A stretch of DNA of 64,000 nt from Rhodospirillum centenum SW (GCF_000016185.1 NC_011420.2:4271501-4335500); one strand, 5' to 3'. Positions 49,376-59,267 are shown, numbered from the stretch's first letter. Notes: generated by a model not told the origin, from the letters alone. Translations and numbers: made by a program.

Positions 49376-50173
49376 TCAGGCGCTCGCCTGCCCGCGCGCG
49401 CGGGCCACGGTACGCAGCCGGATCCGGCGCGGGGTCGTCGGCCGTTCGGTCGGGGGGCCGCCGGCGGCCAGCGACAGCCGCTCGCTCGCCGTCTCAAGCC
49501 GTTCCTCCAGCTCGGCCATGGCGACGTCGCGCGGCAGGCCGGGCGGGATCGGCGGCAGGAACTCGATGGTGATGGTGCCGGGGCGGCGGATAATCGTGCG
49601 GCGTCCCCAGAACAGACCGGAGTTCAGCGCCATCGGCACGATGGGCAGGTCCAGATCCTGGTACAGCACCCCGATCCCCACCTTGTAGGGCCTGTAGGTG
49701 CCGGGCGCCAGCCGGGTGCCCTGGGGGAAGATGACGATCGGGCGGCCCTGCGCAGCCACGGCGCGCGCTCCCGTCACCAGCGGCGACAGGGCGGCGCCGC
49801 GGCGGCTGCGGTCCACCGGGATCTGCTGCGACTTCGCCGCGTACCAGCCCCAGATCGGTAGCCAGAGAAGCTCGCGCTTCAGGATAATGGCCGGATCGTC
49901 CAGGATCAGATGCAGCTTCATCGTCTCCCACATGGACTGGTGCTTCGCCCCGACCAGGAAGCTGCCGTGGGTCGGCAGGTGCTCCAGCCCCCGCACCTCG
50001 TAGTGCAGGCCGATGATGGTGCGCTCCAGCCAGGCCAGCGTGCGCATGTACCAGGCCAGCACGTCGATCATCCGCCGGCGCGGGATGAACAGCATCCACA
50101 GCAGGCCGACGCAGCACAGCATCGTCCAGACGTAGAAGACCAGGTTGAACAGCAGCGAGCGCAGCACGAGCAT
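49376..50173 (-). CDS. Lysophospholipid (1-acylglycerol-3-phosphate) acyltransferase-like protein
   Basis: A 265-residue membrane-bound PlsC-family acyltransferase that would acylate lysophosphatidic acid or another lysolipid. The N-terminus has hydrophobic helices (FNLVFYVWTMLCCVGLLWMLF). The catalytic HX4D motif appears as KHQSMWET, that is HX4E, and the block III EGTR appears as FPQGTR; both are variants. The ATG at 50173 is chosen since upstream residues overlap an oppositely directed small gene. It is the first of several cell-envelope genes in this direction. Confidence 0.87.
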   Translation of the reverse strand: MLVLRSLLFNLVFYVWTMLCCVGLLWMLFIPRRRMIDVLAWYMRTLAWLERTIIGLHYEVRGLEHLPTHGSFLVGAKHQSMWETMKLHLILDDPAIILKRELLWLPIWGWYAAKSQQIPVDRSRRGAALSPLVTGARAVAAQGRPIVIFPQGTRLAPGTYRPYKVGIGVLYQDLDLPIVPMALNSGLFWGRRTIIRRPGTITIEFLPPIPPGLPRDVAMAELEERLETASERLSLAAGGPPTERPTTPRRIRLRTVARARGQASA

Positions 50174-50326
50174 GGCCGGGTCCGCCCTTCCGGAAGCAGG
50201 CAGGCCAGCATTAACCACGGTCACGGGCCCTGTCCAGAACGGGGCACTCCACCCCGTCCGGGGAACCGCCGCGCTGCCGTCCGGTTGACGGGAGAGACCG
50301 CAACGCAACGGAAGGACAGCCGGAAC

Positions 50327-50563
50327 ATGGCCGACAGACCCCAGGACCCGACACAGCGGATGCCAAAGGCCCCGGAGGGGGCCGACGAGGAGGCGCGGCG
50401 CATCCTGGAGCAGCAGCACACCGGCAACCACCAGAAGCCGGGGGCGGAATCCGGTGCCGCGGACCGGCGCGGCGGCACACGCGCCGGGGCGGAGACGGTG
50501 GAGGATACGGACAGCCCCGGCCCCGGCCCCAGGCCCGGCCCAGGCCGCGACGCCGGCGGCTGA
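50327..50563 (+). CDS. Small hydrophilic hypothetical protein
   Basis: A 78-residue frame from ATG 50327 with GAAGGAC upstream. The product is charged, Pro/Gly-rich toward the C-terminus and shows no membrane segment (MADRPQDPTQRMPKAPEGAD...). It is probably intrinsically disordered. I do not recognise the family. It sits divergently beside the acyltransferase gene and tail-to-tail with the YdcF-like gene. A real but poorly conserved gene is plausible; a chance open frame in GC-rich DNA cannot be ruled out. Confidence 0.5.
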   Translation: MADRPQDPTQRMPKAPEGADEEARRILEQQHTGNHQKPGAESGAADRRGGTRAGAETVEDTDSPGPGPRPGPGRDAGG

Positions 50564-50573
50564 ACGGCAGGGT

Positions 50574-51308
50574 TCAGCGGCTCAGCGGTTCCGGCCGCTG
50601 CCAGACCCCGGGCGGCACGTCCGCCGGAGGGGTGGCGGCCGGGACCGGCAGCAGGGCGCGGGTCCAGGCCAGCAGAAACTTGTTGTATTCACCCACGATC
50701 AGGCTCGCCGTGCCCGGCCAGCGCCACCAGTGCTCCAGACGGACATTGGGCGGCGCTACCGGATGGGCGATCAGGTCGACCTCCGGCAGGGCGCGGCGGA
50801 ACTCCACCAGACTGCGCGGCATGTGGTAGTTGGCGGTGACCACCCGCAGCGAACGGAATCCCTCCTGCCGGACCCAGAGGGCGGTCTCCGCCGCATTGCC
50901 CTCGGTGTCGTCGGCGGCATAGCCCAGCACGATGCAGCATTCCAGGTCGCCCGGCGCCTGCCGCGACAGCCGCAGCAGTTCCTGCACGTCCACGCCGCGG
51001 TAGACGCCGGAGATGAACAGCTTCCGGGCCCGGTGCGCCCGCAGCAGCTCGAACCCGGCGGCCAGCCGCTCGCTGCCGCCGGTCAGCACGACGATGGCAT
51101 CGGTCTGCCGGTCGTCCTCGGGCGGGGTGCGGGGCAGCCCGGCCGCGAACAGGAACAGGCCGGCGAACCAGGCGACGGCCAGGGTCAGCGCCCCGCCGAA
51201 CAGGGCGTGCAGCAGCGGATGGCGTCCGGAACCTGCCGGCGGCTCACCGTCGGGCAGGCGTCCGCCCGGCCTGTCCGCCCGCTGCGCTCCCCCGAAGGGA
51301 AACCTCAT
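50574..51308 (-). CDS. YdcF/SanA-like DUF218 membrane protein
   Basis: A 244-residue protein with an N-terminal transmembrane helix (LLHALFGGALTLAVAWFAGLFLFAAGL) and a DUF218 domain: DAIVVLTGGSERLAAGFELLR, KLFISGVYRGVDVQELL and NAAETALWVRQEGFRSLRVVTANYHMPRS. Related ElyC/SanA/YdcF proteins take part in envelope biogenesis. The ATG at 51308 overlaps the ftsX stop by 4 nt (ATGA), so it is translated together with ftsX. Confidence 0.88.
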   Translation of the reverse strand: MRFPFGGAQRADRPGGRLPDGEPPAGSGRHPLLHALFGGALTLAVAWFAGLFLFAAGLPRTPPEDDRQTDAIVVLTGGSERLAAGFELLRAHRARKLFISGVYRGVDVQELLRLSRQAPGDLECCIVLGYAADDTEGNAAETALWVRQEGFRSLRVVTANYHMPRSLVEFRRALPEVDLIAHPVAPPNVRLEHWWRWPGTASLIVGEYNKFLLAWTRALLPVPAATPPADVPPGVWQRPEPLSR

Positions 51309-52189
51309 GGCAGCCGCTCCAGGGCCCGCATCACCGTCAGCCGTGCGGTGACCGCGGCCAGCAGGGCTGCCGCTGCCGGCACGCCCGCAAGCGACAGCCA
51401 CTGTTCCGCCGTCAGCGACAGCCGCGGCAGCAGTGCCGCCGTCAGGTTCTGCGCCGCCGCGTCCAGCCCCCACAGGGTCAGCAGCGCCAGGACCAGCCCG
51501 GCGGCGCCGCCGATCAGGGTCAGGCGCAGCACATGGCGCTGGAACTGCCCGGCGACATAGCCGTCGGAGGCGCCGATCACATGCAGCAGTTCCACCTCCG
51601 CCCGGTGGACGGCCAGCCCGGCGCTGGCGGCGAAGATGACGGAGGCGACGGCGACGGCGCCGATCAGCCCGACGACGGCGGCGGACACCCACTGCACCGT
51701 CGCCGCCAGCCGGCGCAGGCCGGCCAGCCAGTCGCCCGGATCGTCCACCTCCACCCCCGGTACGGCGCCTTTCAGTTCTGCCGCCAGCGCCTTGGCGTCC
51801 GCGTCGGGCCGCAGGCTCAGGTCGATCAGGGCGGGCACCGGCAGATCGTCCAGCAGGGCACCGCTGCCCAGCCAGGGCTCGACCAGCCGCACCGCCTCCT
51901 CGTGCGGCAGGGCGCGGACCTCCGTCACGGATGGGCGGCCTTCCAGCCGCTTCAGCACGTCCTGCACCCGCGCTTCCACCGTCGGCGCGTCCTTGCCCGA
52001 CAGGGGGCGGACCTGCACCGTCAGGCTGCCCGACAGGCCGGTGTCCCAGCGCGCCGCCAGATCGGACATGACCATGGCGGCGACCAGGGACAGGCTCGCC
52101 AGATAGACCATCAGGGCGATGATCCAGGGCAGGAAGCGTCCGGTCGCATCGCGTTTCAGGGGGATGTCGTAATGGCCGCGGCGGCTCAT
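51305..52189 (-). CDS. ftsX: Cell division protein FtsX-like permease
   Basis: A 294-residue membrane protein with a cytoplasmic N-terminus (MSRRGHYDIPLK), helix 1 (WIIALMVYLASLSLVAAMVM), a periplasmic domain of about 120 residues and three C-terminal helices, as in FtsX. FtsX with its ATPase FtsE couples divisome to peptidoglycan hydrolases. The ATG at 52189 is used. The expected ftsE gene is not found directly upstream; the region to 52495 carries no recognisable ATPase sequence. It is followed by the overlapping ydcF-like gene. Confidence 0.87.
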   Translation of the reverse strand: MSRRGHYDIPLKRDATGRFLPWIIALMVYLASLSLVAAMVMSDLAARWDTGLSGSLTVQVRPLSGKDAPTVEARVQDVLKRLEGRPSVTEVRALPHEEAVRLVEPWLGSGALLDDLPVPALIDLSLRPDADAKALAAELKGAVPGVEVDDPGDWLAGLRRLAATVQWVSAAVVGLIGAVAVASVIFAASAGLAVHRAEVELLHVIGASDGYVAGQFQRHVLRLTLIGGAAGLVLALLTLWGLDAAAQNLTAALLPRLSLTAEQWLSLAGVPAAAALLAAVTARLTVMRALERLP

Positions 52190-52495
52190 CGCTGGACGGT
52201 TCCGGGCTGGTCGGTTCAGGTCGGCTGCGTCATCGGGGCCCCAGGATGCCGACGATTCCGGCTTTTGTCCGGCGGCACGGCAGTCCCGCCCGGGGCGGCG
52301 GAGCGGCGACAATGATCGCACGGGCGCCGCCGCCGCGTCCAGCCATTGACGCCGGTTCCGCCGCCGCAGGCGCTTCCGCCGTCTGTCCCCGCTGCTCAAA
52401 GGGCGAGTCCCTGGACCCGCGGCAGGTCCCCGCCTTGCGCTGGGGCGTGCCACTTTCTATAAGGGTTGAACCCTTCGCACAGGTCGCTTCCACGG

Positions 52496-53350
52496 ATGAT
52501 CCTCTCCTGCCCGGCGTGCTCGAAGCGTTTTCTGCTCGATGCGGCATTGCTCGGCAGCGGCCGTCGCGTGAAGTGCGGCAACTGCGGGCACATCTGGCAT
52601 CAGGAGCCCGACCGCGCCGCCGCGGCTGCGCCGGCCATGGCGCCCCGTCCGGCTGCCCGGCCCGCCCCCCGCCCGGCGCCGGCTCCCGCGCCGGAAGCGG
52701 CGTCGGCGGATCTTTCCCCCGGCTTCCCCCCGGATTTCTCCCTCGACGGGTCGGCCGGCTTCGAGTCGGCACCCGACGACGATCCCTTCGCGCCCGCGAC
52801 CAGCGCCGCCCCGGCGCAGAGGCCGCGGCCGCTTCCCCTCGGCTCCAACCTGCCGGTGCCGCTGGAGCCGGAGCGGCCGCGCCGCGGCGCCATGCTGCGC
52901 TGGGGCGGGCTTGCCACCGTGGTCGCCGGTCTGGCGGCGGGGATCTTCTTCGGGCGGGATGCCATCGTCGAAGGCTGGCCGCCGGCCAAGGCGTTCTACG
53001 AGCTGGTCGGGATGCCGGTGGCGCCGGAGCTGCCGGGGGCCGGGCTGGTTCTGCCGCCGGACAAGGTGCGTAGCGAGTTCCGCACCATCGAGGGCACGGT
53101 GCTGCTGTTCGTCAGCGGCGCCATCGAGAACACCTCGGACCGGGAGCGCCCGGTGCCGGACGTGTTGGCCTGGGCCATCGGCGCGGACGGTCAGCGCCTC
53201 TTCTCCTGGCGGATCATTCCGCCGGCCCGGGTGCTGGCCCCGGGCCAGTCGGTCACCTTCGACTCCCGCATGCCGGAACGGCAGGGGGAGGCGAAGGCGA
53301 TTGAATACAGCTTCGTCGCCCCCGAACCGGTGCCGGAGACCGGCTTCTAG
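52496..53350 (+). CDS. MJ0042-type zinc-ribbon / DUF3426 membrane protein
   Basis: A 284-residue protein. The N-terminus is a zinc-ribbon (CPAC ... CGNC, residues 5-41), followed by a long Pro/Ala-rich linker, a transmembrane helix (LRWGGLATVVAGLAAGIFFG, about residues 143-162) and a periplasmic DUF3426 region with VRSEFRTIEGTVLLFVSGAIENTS. The ATG at 52496 is used; the TTG at 52466 would add ten residues ahead of the zinc ribbon. It is divergent from ftsX, a location common in alphaproteobacteria. Confidence 0.88.
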   Translation: MILSCPACSKRFLLDAALLGSGRRVKCGNCGHIWHQEPDRAAAAAPAMAPRPAARPAPRPAPAPAPEAASADLSPGFPPDFSLDGSAGFESAPDDDPFAPATSAAPAQRPRPLPLGSNLPVPLEPERPRRGAMLRWGGLATVVAGLAAGIFFGRDAIVEGWPPAKAFYELVGMPVAPELPGAGLVLPPDKVRSEFRTIEGTVLLFVSGAIENTSDRERPVPDVLAWAIGADGQRLFSWRIIPPARVLAPGQSVTFDSRMPERQGEAKAIEYSFVAPEPVPETGF

Positions 53351-53378
53351 GCCGATCGCGGAGGCCGGTGGGCGGGCT

Positions 53379-56024
53379 TCAGAACCGGTCCAGCAGGCGC
53401 TCGATATAGTCCCGCTCCAGCTTCGGGCGGTCCGGCTCCCCGGCGCGCCGGCGCAGTTCCTCCAGGATCTCGCGCGAACGCTGCACGTCCCCCTCCTCCG
53501 GGATCTTCACCCGGTCGGTGTTGAACATGCCCTGGCCGGGAAGCTGCCGGCCCAGCGGGTCGCGGCCGGGCTGGCGGCCCGCCTGCGGGCGCTGGCCCGG
53601 GCGCATGCCGGCGGCGGCCATCATCTGCTGCTGCATCTGCTCGACCATGGTCTCCAGCCCCTGCTGGAGCTGGTCCACCGCCTGCCCCTGCGACGGCACC
53701 GCCTGACCGGGCAGGCCCTGCTCCAGCGCCTCGCCGGCATCGCGCATGGCGCGTTCGGCGCGGCCCAGGGGGCTGGGGATTTCCCCGCCCATCTCCCCGA
53801 AGCGGCGCATCAGGTCGCCCAGCTCGCGCCGCAGCGCCTCCTGGTCCGCGGCCATGCCGGCGGGATCGCCGCCCTGCGGCCCGGCCTGTCCCGGCTGGCC
53901 GGGGCGGGGCTGGCCGGGCTGGGGTTGCCCGGGCTGGCGGTTCGGTCCCTGCATCCCGGGCAGGGGCATGTCCGGCGGCAGCATCTCGTCCTGCGCCTCG
54001 CCGGACTGCCGGAAGGTCTCGTCCATCAGCTCCTGCTGGCGCTGCGCCAGATCCTGGAGCTGCTGCATCATCTCCATCGCCTGCCGGGCCGCCTCCTGGC
54101 CCTGCTGCTGCTGGTTCCCCGTCTGCCCGGTGCGCAGATTCTCCATCATCTGCTGGAGCTGGGAGAGCATCTGCCGGGCCGCCTCGCGCGATCCGGTCTG
54201 CGCCAGTTCGCGCATGCGCTCCATCATCTGCTCCAGCCCCTGGCGGTCCATGCTCTGGAGGTTCGGCATGTCGGGCATCTCGGGCGGCATCTCGCCCCGC
54301 TCCATGGCCTCGCGGACCTTCTCCTCCAGGGCGTCCATGAACTGCTGCATGGCCTGCTGGAGCTGCTGCATCAGCCGGTCGATCTCTTCGTCCGGGGCGT
54401 TGCGGTCCAGCGCCTCCATCAGCTCCCGCTGGGCGTCGCGCAGGTCGCGCTCGGCCAGGGACAGGCCGCCGTCCTCCACCCGCAGGGCCGTCTCCCACAG
54501 CGTGTCCTGGACCGAGGCCAGCGCGTCCGGCTCCTGGTTGCGGCGCAGCCGCGCCACGGCGGAGCGCAGCCCCATGAAGACCGACAGGTCGCCGCGGTAG
54601 CCGTCGGGCCGGGCGGAGATGTCGGAGAGCGCGCGGGACACCGGGTCCCGGACCCCGTCGCCACCCAGGGTCAGGCGCCGCCGTTCGGCGATGATGGCCT
54701 GGGCGACCGGGTGGCTGAAGGGCCGTTCCGGCAGCACGAAGGGCTGCTCGGCGCTGCGCCCGGTCTGGCCGGCGCCGTCGGTGGCCTCCAGCCGGATGCT
54801 CACCGGCAGCCCGGCCCAGGGATGCGGCGTCAGGTCGGTGAAGCCGGTGGCCGCCACCTGCCTGGGGGTCACGCCGGGCAGCGGCAGCGGCAGTTCCAGC
54901 GGCGTGCGGTCGATTCCCGGCGCGGTCTCCGCCGCCAGGGTCAGGACCGCGACCGCCCGGGCGACGCCGTAATCGTCCGCGGCGGTGTAGTCGATCCGGG
55001 TGGCATGGCGCTCCGTCGCGGCGGGCGGGGTGCGGAAGGCGATGCCGGGCCCCATGTCGGGGACGACCCGGATGTTCCAGGCCCCCAGCTCCCGGCCGCG
55101 CTGGGTCACGCTCAGCCGCTGGCCGGCGCCGACCGGCCGGTCGATCTGGAAGCCGCCGCCGGCGACCCCGGTGAAGGGCGTGGCGCTGCCGTCGATCTCC
55201 AGTTCCGGCGTGCCGCTGCCGCCGCTGACCCGGGCCAGCAGTGTGCTGCCGACAGGGATGTCCACCGGCGCGGCGGGCGCCGCGTCGGCCCCGTCCCCTT
55301 CGGTTCCCGCCGCCGGCACGGGCTGGCGGGTCAGGAAGACGGGCGGCAGGCCGGTGTAGTCCGGCGGCGTGATCCAGACATCCAGGGAGGCGGGCGCGGC
55401 CGGCCCCAGCCCGGCGATCCGGGGCTGGAGCGCCAGCCCCAGCCGCTCGCTCCAGTCGTCGCGGGCGACGCTCGCCGCCACCAGCAGCACCAGCCCCAGG
55501 GCGATCCGCAGGGCCCAGGGATCGCGCGCCAGCAGGTTGGGGTGCGGGGCGTTCAGGCGCAGGTCGCGGACCTGCCGCCGCGCCCGCTCCTGCGCCATCT
55601 GCCAGAGCGCATCGGCCACCGGGTCGCCGTCGCCGGTGGCGCGGCCGTCGCGGAGCGTCGCCAGCGGCCGGTGGGCCAGGGCGCTGTCGCGCTCCAGCCG
55701 GCGGCGGCCTTCCTCCACCCCGGGCCAGCGGAAGCCGCGCAGCCGGGTGACGGCCAGCCAGCCCACGCCGCCGGCCGTCGCCAGCAGCACCAGCAGGTGC
55801 AGCCAGCCCGGCAACAGGGGCGGCAGACCGAACAGGGCGGCGGCCAGGAACAGGCCGGCCACGCCCACGGCCGGCCAGAGCCGGGGCCACAGCCGCTCCC
55901 AGGCCAGGGCGGCGCGGGCCGCGTGCAGGCGCAGGCCGGGGGCGTCCGGCGCCTTACCGCGGCGCAGGGCGGGCGTCTCCGCGGCGTCGGCGGGCATCTC
56001 CCGGGCACGGAACCGGCTCTGCAT
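53379..56024 (-). CDS. TIGR02302/DUF4175 family membrane protein
   Basis: An 881-residue protein with two to three transmembrane helices in the first 210 residues (ARLWPAVGVAGLFLAAALFGL-type and LLHLLVLLATAGGVGWLAV), a beta-rich region and a long C-terminal half made of Met/Gln/Ala-rich amphipathic helices with the repeated pattern QQLQQAMQQFMDALE, probably coiled coil. This is typical of the alphaproteobacterial TIGR02302 family, whose function is not established. It follows lysA on the same strand by 50 nt and is the last gene of the argH-lysA unit. Confidence 0.88.
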   Translation of the reverse strand: MQSRFRAREMPADAAETPALRRGKAPDAPGLRLHAARAALAWERLWPRLWPAVGVAGLFLAAALFGLPPLLPGWLHLLVLLATAGGVGWLAVTRLRGFRWPGVEEGRRRLERDSALAHRPLATLRDGRATGDGDPVADALWQMAQERARRQVRDLRLNAPHPNLLARDPWALRIALGLVLLVAASVARDDWSERLGLALQPRIAGLGPAAPASLDVWITPPDYTGLPPVFLTRQPVPAAGTEGDGADAAPAAPVDIPVGSTLLARVSGGSGTPELEIDGSATPFTGVAGGGFQIDRPVGAGQRLSVTQRGRELGAWNIRVVPDMGPGIAFRTPPAATERHATRIDYTAADDYGVARAVAVLTLAAETAPGIDRTPLELPLPLPGVTPRQVAATGFTDLTPHPWAGLPVSIRLEATDGAGQTGRSAEQPFVLPERPFSHPVAQAIIAERRRLTLGGDGVRDPVSRALSDISARPDGYRGDLSVFMGLRSAVARLRRNQEPDALASVQDTLWETALRVEDGGLSLAERDLRDAQRELMEALDRNAPDEEIDRLMQQLQQAMQQFMDALEEKVREAMERGEMPPEMPDMPNLQSMDRQGLEQMMERMRELAQTGSREAARQMLSQLQQMMENLRTGQTGNQQQQGQEAARQAMEMMQQLQDLAQRQQELMDETFRQSGEAQDEMLPPDMPLPGMQGPNRQPGQPQPGQPRPGQPGQAGPQGGDPAGMAADQEALRRELGDLMRRFGEMGGEIPSPLGRAERAMRDAGEALEQGLPGQAVPSQGQAVDQLQQGLETMVEQMQQQMMAAAGMRPGQRPQAGRQPGRDPLGRQLPGQGMFNTDRVKIPEEGDVQRSREILEELRRRAGEPDRPKLERDYIERLLDRF

Positions 56025-56074
56025 CGCTCACCCTCCGGGGCGTCCGTCCGGGCTCCGGCCCGGCCCGCCCCCTG

Positions 56075-57385
56075 TCAACGGGACCCCGGCGGCGGCAGCC
56101 ACGCCGGGACGCTTTCCATCGCCAGCAGTTCTTCCAGCGTCGGGCGCCGGCGCACCACCGCCCGCTCGCCGCCCGCCACCAGCACCTCCGGCACCAGCGG
56201 GCGGGAATTGTAGGTGGAGGCCATGACCGCGCCATAGGCGCCCGCGGTCAGGATCGCCACCAGATCGCCCGCCTGCATGGGCGGCAGCCGCCGCCCCTTG
56301 GCGAAGGTGTCGCCGCTCTCGCAGACCGGGCCGACGACATCCATCGCGCTGAGCGGGGCGCCGCGGGCGGGCTGTCTCACCGGCAGGATAGTGTGCCAGG
56401 CATCGTAAAGCGAGGGGCGGATCAGGTCGTTCATGGCCGCGTCCAGGACAAGAAAGCGGCGGTGCAGCCCTTCCTTGACATGGACGACCCGCGACAGCAG
56501 GACACCCGCGCTCGCCACCAGGGAGCGGCCGGGCTCCAGCGTGATGTGGCAGCCCAGATGCCCCACCGTCTCCCGTACCACCTGCGCATAGGCGCGGTGG
56601 TCGGGGCCGATGTCCTCCTCCCGGTAGGGGACGCCGACACCGCCGCCCAGGTCGATGCGCTCGATCCCGATGCCATGCGCCCGCAGGTCCGTCACCAGCT
56701 CCGCCACCTTGGCGAAGGCCAGCGCGAAGGGCGAGGTCTTCAGGAGCTGGGAGCCGATGTGGATCGCCACGCCCAGCGGGCGCAGGCCCGGCAGGGCCGC
56801 GGCGCGGGCGAAGGCAGCGCCGGCCTGGGACCAGTCGATGCCGAACTTGTCCTCCTTGCGGCCGGTGGCGATCTTGCCGTGCGTCTGTGCGTCCACGTCG
56901 GGGTTGACGCGCAGGGCGACGGGCGCCACCAGCCCCAGCCCGCTGGCCACCGCCGACAGCAGGTCCAGCTCCGGCAGGCTCTCCACGTTGATCTGGTGGA
57001 TGCCGGCCTTCAGCGCCGCTGCCAGCTCGTCGCGGGTCTTGCCCACGCCGGAGAAGACGATGCGGTCGGCCGGGATGCCGGCGACCAGCGCGCGCTGCAT
57101 CTCGCCCACCGACACCACGTCGGCCCCGGCCCCCAGGGCGGTCAGGGTGCGGATGACGGCAAGGTTGGAGTTGGCCTTCAGGGCATAGCAGACGGCCACG
57201 TCGCGCCCGCCGGGGCCGTCCAGGTCGAAGGCGTCGGCATAGGCCCGCCAGTTCGCCCGCAGCTCCGCCGTGGAATAGACATAGGCCGGCGTGCCCGCCT
57301 CCGCCGCGATGGCGGACAGGGGCACGTCCTCGACATGCAGTTCCCCGTCGCGGTAGGCGAAGCCGGGGGAGGGGACCTTCGCCAT
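56075..57385 (-). CDS. lysA: Diaminopimelate decarboxylase
   Basis: A 436-residue PLP enzyme converting meso-diaminopimelate to lysine. The PLP lysine lies in CYALKANSNLAV, with VSVGEMQRALVAG, HIGSQLL, LGGGVGVPY, LEPGRSLVASAGVL and the C-terminal CESGDTFAKGR. The ATG at 57385 overlaps the stop of the lipoprotein gene by one base (TGATG), so translation is coupled; a GTG directly before it is an alternative. Confidence 0.97.
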   Translation of the reverse strand: MAKVPSPGFAYRDGELHVEDVPLSAIAAEAGTPAYVYSTAELRANWRAYADAFDLDGPGGRDVAVCYALKANSNLAVIRTLTALGAGADVVSVGEMQRALVAGIPADRIVFSGVGKTRDELAAALKAGIHQINVESLPELDLLSAVASGLGLVAPVALRVNPDVDAQTHGKIATGRKEDKFGIDWSQAGAAFARAAALPGLRPLGVAIHIGSQLLKTSPFALAFAKVAELVTDLRAHGIGIERIDLGGGVGVPYREEDIGPDHRAYAQVVRETVGHLGCHITLEPGRSLVASAGVLLSRVVHVKEGLHRRFLVLDAAMNDLIRPSLYDAWHTILPVRQPARGAPLSAMDVVGPVCESGDTFAKGRRLPPMQAGDLVAILTAGAYGAVMASTYNSRPLVPEVLVAGGERAVVRRRPTLEELLAMESVPAWLPPPGSR

Positions 57386-57732
57386 CACATGCCCCCGCCG
57401 CTCGGCGGGATGGCGGGGCCGGAGCGGCTGCCGGGACGGCGGGCGATCGGATCGACCGGCTTCAGCGCGTCCTCCGCGCCCGGTGTGGCGACCGTGCCGG
57501 TGCCCGGCGTGGCGCCGGGCTGCCCGGCGGCGGGAGCGGGCGTGCCGGGGACCGGGCGGGACGCCTGTCCGGCGGGCTGCGGGTCCAGCGCCGGATCGGG
57601 GTAGAAGCGCCCGGGCTCGGCGTTCGGCGGTGCGTCCGGAAAACCCGGCTTCTTGCCGCAGGCCGTCAGCGCCAGGGGCAGGGCCAGCAGCAGGGCCGCG
57701 GGCCAGAGGGGGACGGATCGGGTCCGGCTCAC
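57385..57732 (-). CDS. Small lipoprotein, LptM/YifL-like
   Basis: A 115-residue secreted protein. The N-terminus is a lipoprotein signal peptide with lipobox LTAC at residues 22-25, followed by [16 protein letters not shown], which resembles the short LptM (YifL) proteins that help the LPS translocon LptDE mature. The rest is Pro/Gly/Ala-rich. The GTG at 57732 overlaps the argH stop (GTGA), and the stop overlaps lysA. The position between argH and lysA is typical for this family in alphaproteobacteria. Confidence 0.8.
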   Translation of the reverse strand: MSRTRSVPLWPAALLLALPLALTACGKKPGFPDAPPNAEPGRFYPDPALDPQPAGQASRPVPGTPAPAAGQPGATPGTGTVATPGAEDALKPVDPIARRPGSRSGPAIPPSGGGM

Positions 57733-59180
57733 AGGAAACGCTCCCGGGCGGCCTGGGCCGCCCTGCGCACGAGATCGGGCGCGGTGCCGCCCGGACTGGT
57801 GCGGGAGGCGACCGACGCCTCCACGCTCAGCACGGGGAAGATGTCCGCGGTGATGCGGGGCTCCACGGCCTGGAGCGCCTCCAGCGGCAGGTCGGACAGG
57901 CCGCAGCCCCGCTCCTCCGCCGCCTTGACGATGCGGCCGGTGACATGGTGCGCCTCGCGGAACGGCATGCCCAGCCGCCGCACCAGCCAGTCGGCCAGAT
58001 CGGTGGCGGTGGGGAAGCCCGCCTCGACGGCGCGGCGCATGGCGGCCGGGTCGGCCGTCAGGTCGCGAACCATGCCGGTCATGGCGGCAAGGCAGAGCGA
58101 CAGCGTCTCCTCCGCCTCGAACACCGGCTCCTTGTCCTCCTGCATGTCCTTGGAATAGGCCAGCGGCAGGCCCTTCATCATGACCAGCAGGGCGTTCAGG
58201 CTGCCGATCACCCGCCCGGCCTTGCCGCGCACCAGCTCGGCCGCGTCGGGGTTGCGCTTCTGCGGCATGATCGAGCTGCCGGTGGTGAAGGCGTCCGTCA
58301 GCCGGATGAAGCGGAACTGGCTGGTGCACCAGAGGACGATCTCCTCCGCCAGCCGCGACAGGTGGACACCGCAGATGGCGCCGGCCGACAGGTACTCCAG
58401 CGCGAAGTCGCGGTCCGACACGGCGTCCAGCGAATTCGCCGTCGGCCGGTCGAAGCCCAGCGCCGCGGCCGTCATGGCGCGGTCGATGGGATAGGGCGTG
58501 CCGGCCAGGGCGGCGCTGCCCAGCGGGCACTCGTTCAGCCGGACCCGGGCGTCGCGCACGCGGCCGCGGTCGCGGCCCAGCATCTCGACATAGGCCAGCA
58601 GATGGTGGCCGAAGGTCACCGGCTGCGCCGTCTGGAGATGGGTGAAGCCGGGCATCACCGTGCCGGCGTACTCCTCCGCCCGGTCGATCAGGGCGGCCTG
58701 CAGGGCCCGCAGGTCGCCGTCCAGCCGGTCCAGCGCGTCGCGCACCCAGAGCTTGAAGTCCGTCGCCACCTGGTCGTTGCGCGAACGGGCCGTGTGCAGC
58801 CGGCCGGCCGGTTCGCCGATCAGCTCCTTCAGCCGCGCCTCCACGTTCATGTGGATGTCCTCCAGCGCCGTGCTGAAGGTGAAGCGGCCCTCGCGGATCT
58901 CCGCCGCCACCTGCTCCAGCCCGGCGACGATGGCGTCCGCGTCGGCGGCCGGGATGATTCCCTGGGCGGCCAGCATCCGGGCATGCGCCTGGGAGCCCGC
59001 GATGTCCTGGGACCAGAGCCGGCGGTCGAAGCCGATGGAGGCGTTGATGCGCTCCATGATCTCGGCGGGGCCGCGGGCGAAGCGGCCGCCCCACAGTTCG
59101 TTGGAACGGGGACCGCCGGCCTCGGGCCGGGCAGCGGTCGGGCTGGGCTGTGACGGAGTGTCGGACAGGCTTGACGTCAT
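57729..59180 (-). CDS. argH: Argininosuccinate lyase
   Basis: A 483-residue enzyme of the fumarase/aspartase superfamily that cleaves argininosuccinate to arginine and fumarate. The signature [12 protein letters not shown] is present, along with [11 protein letters not shown] near the N-terminus, [18 protein letters not shown] and [16 protein letters not shown]. The ATG at 59180 is used; a Ser/Pro-rich stretch of about 25 residues precedes the conserved part. It heads the argH - lipoprotein - lysA - TIGR02302 unit and is divergent from the tlpA-like gene. Confidence 0.97.
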   Translation of the reverse strand: MTSSLSDTPSQPSPTAARPEAGGPRSNELWGGRFARGPAEIMERINASIGFDRRLWSQDIAGSQAHARMLAAQGIIPAADADAIVAGLEQVAAEIREGRFTFSTALEDIHMNVEARLKELIGEPAGRLHTARSRNDQVATDFKLWVRDALDRLDGDLRALQAALIDRAEEYAGTVMPGFTHLQTAQPVTFGHHLLAYVEMLGRDRGRVRDARVRLNECPLGSAALAGTPYPIDRAMTAAALGFDRPTANSLDAVSDRDFALEYLSAGAICGVHLSRLAEEIVLWCTSQFRFIRLTDAFTTGSSIMPQKRNPDAAELVRGKAGRVIGSLNALLVMMKGLPLAYSKDMQEDKEPVFEAEETLSLCLAAMTGMVRDLTADPAAMRRAVEAGFPTATDLADWLVRRLGMPFREAHHVTGRIVKAAEERGCGLSDLPLEALQAVEPRITADIFPVLSVEASVASRTSPGGTAPDLVRRAAQAARERFL

Positions 59181-59267
59181 GCGGGCGGAGGCCGAGCTAT
59201 GTCCGGGACGGCGGCGGCGCCGCAGCGCGCCGCACCCGTTCCGGAACGGAGAGGAACGAGGGGAAGA

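Noticed and set aside
45415-49572. Very long plus-strand open frame opposite nrdJ
   Set aside because: Composition is that of an antisense shadow; the minus strand encodes the ribonucleotide reductase with its catalytic motifs.
52190-52495. Remnant of ftsE between ftsX and the zinc-ribbon gene
   Set aside because: No Walker A, signature or Walker B sequence could be read in any frame of either strand.
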